NCBI GenBank assembly: GCA_025769875.1
Contig: JAGFNK010000222.1
Coordinates: forward strand, 1 to 64,000
Length of the DNA: 64,000 nucleotides
Direction of reading: 5' to 3'
Source: Russula earlei
Taxonomy: Eukaryota; Basidiomycota; Agaricomycetes; Russulales; Russulaceae
In this document: positions 62,386 through 64,000 of the stretch, one piece after another
Layout of the letters: every line of letters starts with the position of its first letter
Position numbering within the stretch: position 1 is the stretch's first letter
Notes under the pieces: generated by a model
The model's database searches: none
What the model saw: only the letters and a program-made list of their open reading frames with translations
Told to the model about the DNA's origin: nothing
Program-made: the position numbers and the translations under genes

Positions 62386-64000
62386 AACGCGAGTCACTAA
62401 GGACTCCATGAGAACGTAAGTCCCATGTACGATAGGCCTGTGTAAGACCAAAAAGCGTTTTCGGTGTGATGAAACCTTGCGATTGCTCCAAATAATTCTA
62501 ATCTTCTTCACCCAGTGAGCCGATGACGAACGTCGACAAGACGTCCTCGGATCTCCCGATCCATATGCTAGCGTGGCCAACGCTGAACAAGAGTCGCTAA
62601 GACTCGGACCTGGCTACTGGTGAGAAGGTTTCATCAATGTCAATGCCTTGTAAATTGGGTGAACCCCTGTGCAACTGAAACGCGCGCGAAATCTGCGTGC
62701 TGCACACCCATTCCGATAAGATCGACAAGATCCCAGGGACCATTTTTCGCAAGCGCGCCGATCACGTATGAATACGCGACTTGCCACTCATCGGCAAAAT
62801 CCGATAAAGTGCCTTCCATATGTAGCCCAGTGATCGTTTCCGCGTGGCCGAGCCGTATGTGATAAGCGCCCTCTCGCATCTGTGTGTGCAGTCCCTCCGA
62901 GACATTCGGAACGTGGACGCGAGCAAGACCCAAGATGTGTAACTGAGAGCGGATGCGGTGGACCAATGAATTGTCCCAATAATGCTGAGTGAGGATGGCG
63001 TAAACGGTATGGCGGAACGCGTGTAATTGGCTGTATAGGCGGGGTAAGGTATAGTGAGTGTGGTGTGAGGGAATCTAATGGGGTTTCCGGAGGCGCGGAA
63101 CGAAGTGCCGACGATCCGGTTCATGTGAAATTAAGGCAGAGAATGTCACCGGTCCTGTAGGGACCAAGAGTTGTGCAGGCGGAGCAGTGTCTGTAACATG
63201 TCCCCTGGCTATGCAGTATGCGCTTGTCGTGCGATAAGATCGCGATGGTCAGGCGTGTAGACATACGCCCTACATCTAAAGAAGGCGGAATTGTGAGACG
63301 ACCGGAGTCAGTCCGTCCGTTCACAGTGTATGAAGTGTGCGTGCACAGAGAATGCGTGATGGAGTCCGATCATTAGTATGGACGGCAGCGTTAGTACTAA
63401 GCTCCAGAACCCGAGAGTGAGACCAGCGCCGTGTAACTTTTGAACGCGTGTTGTCTCCAAGGGTCCGATTCCATCTATCCGGCACTCTATTCTCCTGTGG
63501 TAAATCTGGCATTGTTAATCTATGTATGATCCCTCATTGAACTGATAAGTATGTGAGCGCGCGTTGCCTCAATAGCTAGCGCCTCGTATTGGTCTCGCGT
63601 GCAGCAGATCGGCTAAGGTGCTGTAGATAATCTTGTAGCCGAGGATCCGATCTCTAAGGGGAAACCCAGAAAAGAAGCGTTCGGTTGCCGAGTGTATACT
63701 CCGGACAGGATAACTGATCGCGATCCGTGAAGCCAAGCGAGATCCGGGTACCGGAATCACAGTAATAGATTAACGCGCGTGTGGACATATGCCTCATGCG
63801 CTGATGCTGGATGTGGAATGATAGGACACTTCTTTGCACTTGTAGAGCTGGAGTTATGAAGTTAATACACAATAGATTGTTCTCCAGCCAGCTGTGCGCG
63901 ATCTTCCGATCTTTGATGTGTAAATTTGAACACCCCTCTTGAGTGTATGTGATGCATCCCTCGTTCCGAAGTAGCGCGCGCACTGTGTAGTCGCATGCAT

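Larger units (their letters stand above)
61534..63999 (-). pseudogene. Copia B gag-pol remnants
   Basis: From the right edge: LLRNEGCITYTQEGC, SWLENNLLCINFITPALQVQ and HIQHQRMRHMS (gag-pre-integrase, 63983-63654), then WNRTLGDN of the integrase (63470), linker and RT fragments (62700-62500), and the block HSGEATPMATRQYIN (about 61870). Each piece has a clear counterpart in Copia A. Frames change every 100-200 bp, and the integrase Glu region reads VPDRWNRTL with Asp. No function is possible. Confidence 0.8.
61098..64000 (-). mobile_element. Ty1/Copia retrotransposon B (runs off right edge)
   Basis: Same family as Copia A, minus strand: 3' LTR 61098-61533, then the polyprotein read from the right edge. 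It is much more decayed, with many small deletions, and lacks the second LTR in the window. It lies inside the Rab gene. The part from 61790 to 62000 is the counterpart of 1-143 of Copia A. Confidence 0.88.

Noticed and set aside
1..64000. rRNA genes, telomere repeats, biosynthetic cluster or prokaryotic features
   Set aside because: None seen; the window has fungal introns and transposons throughout.

Overview
The window is a transposon graveyard from a filamentous fungus, most likely a basidiomycete of the Agaricomycetes. Spliceosomal introns of 49-77 nt interrupt a Rab gene and a MULE transposase. Two chromodomain Ty3/Gypsy elements (chromoviruses), a Plavaka-type transposase and a probable DUF6532 reading frame are typical of Agaricomycetes. 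A closer placement is not justified. The only recognisable cellular gene is a Rab GTPase at the right; three unrecognised reading frames may also be host sequence.

Layout. 1-4717: Ty1/Copia element A on the minus strand, running off the left edge and split by a solo LTR. 4718-12899: chromovirus Gypsy-A with gag, a split protease, RT, integrase, chromodomain, an extra third ORF ending in a zinc knuckle, and a 3' LTR. 12900-14180: family-E repeat and featureless DNA. About 14190-22070: a Plavaka DNA transposon with the transposase on the minus strand and a divergent DUF6532-like gene on the plus strand, each interrupted by a solo LTR. 22078-26043: an unknown minus-strand ORF, then a pile of nested LTRs around a small TIR element. 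26044-52889: one exploded chromovirus (G2), in order: upstream coding region, gag, RT, RNase H, integrase, chromodomain, third ORF and 3' LTR. It is blown apart by solo LTRs, a family-E inverted structure, a tRNA-derived SINE, a pair of LTR-D copies and a complete 11.7-kb Gypsy-F. Gypsy-F itself carries a nearly intact MULE in its 3' LTR. 53139-59080: LTR-C-like sequence and a degenerate, internally repetitive gene with a second damaged copy. 60294-61123: Rab18-like GTPase whose 3' end is cut off by a second Copia element (B, minus strand), which runs off the right edge.

Target-site duplications could be read for most insertions and fix their order. The deepest nest is G2 <- LTR-G1 <- LTR-C <- LTR-A, with a Copia LTR also inside the same LTR-G1. 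Thirteen solo LTRs carry flanking duplications: eleven identical 4- or 5-bp pairs, one 4/5 match, and one 4-bp pair of low-complexity sequence. Families A, C, D, G1 and H show no internal region here, so their autonomous relatives must lie elsewhere.

Most element genes are broken by a few stops or frameshifts. Many changes look like C-to-T or G-to-A transitions: TGA where CGA is expected, TAG for TGG, and Lys at the integrase glutamate of both chromoviruses. That pattern suggests cytosine methylation decay or a RIP-like process. The MULE, with one premature stop, is the best preserved. Coordinates of degenerate fragments are approximate; LTR coordinates supported by duplications are exact to the base.
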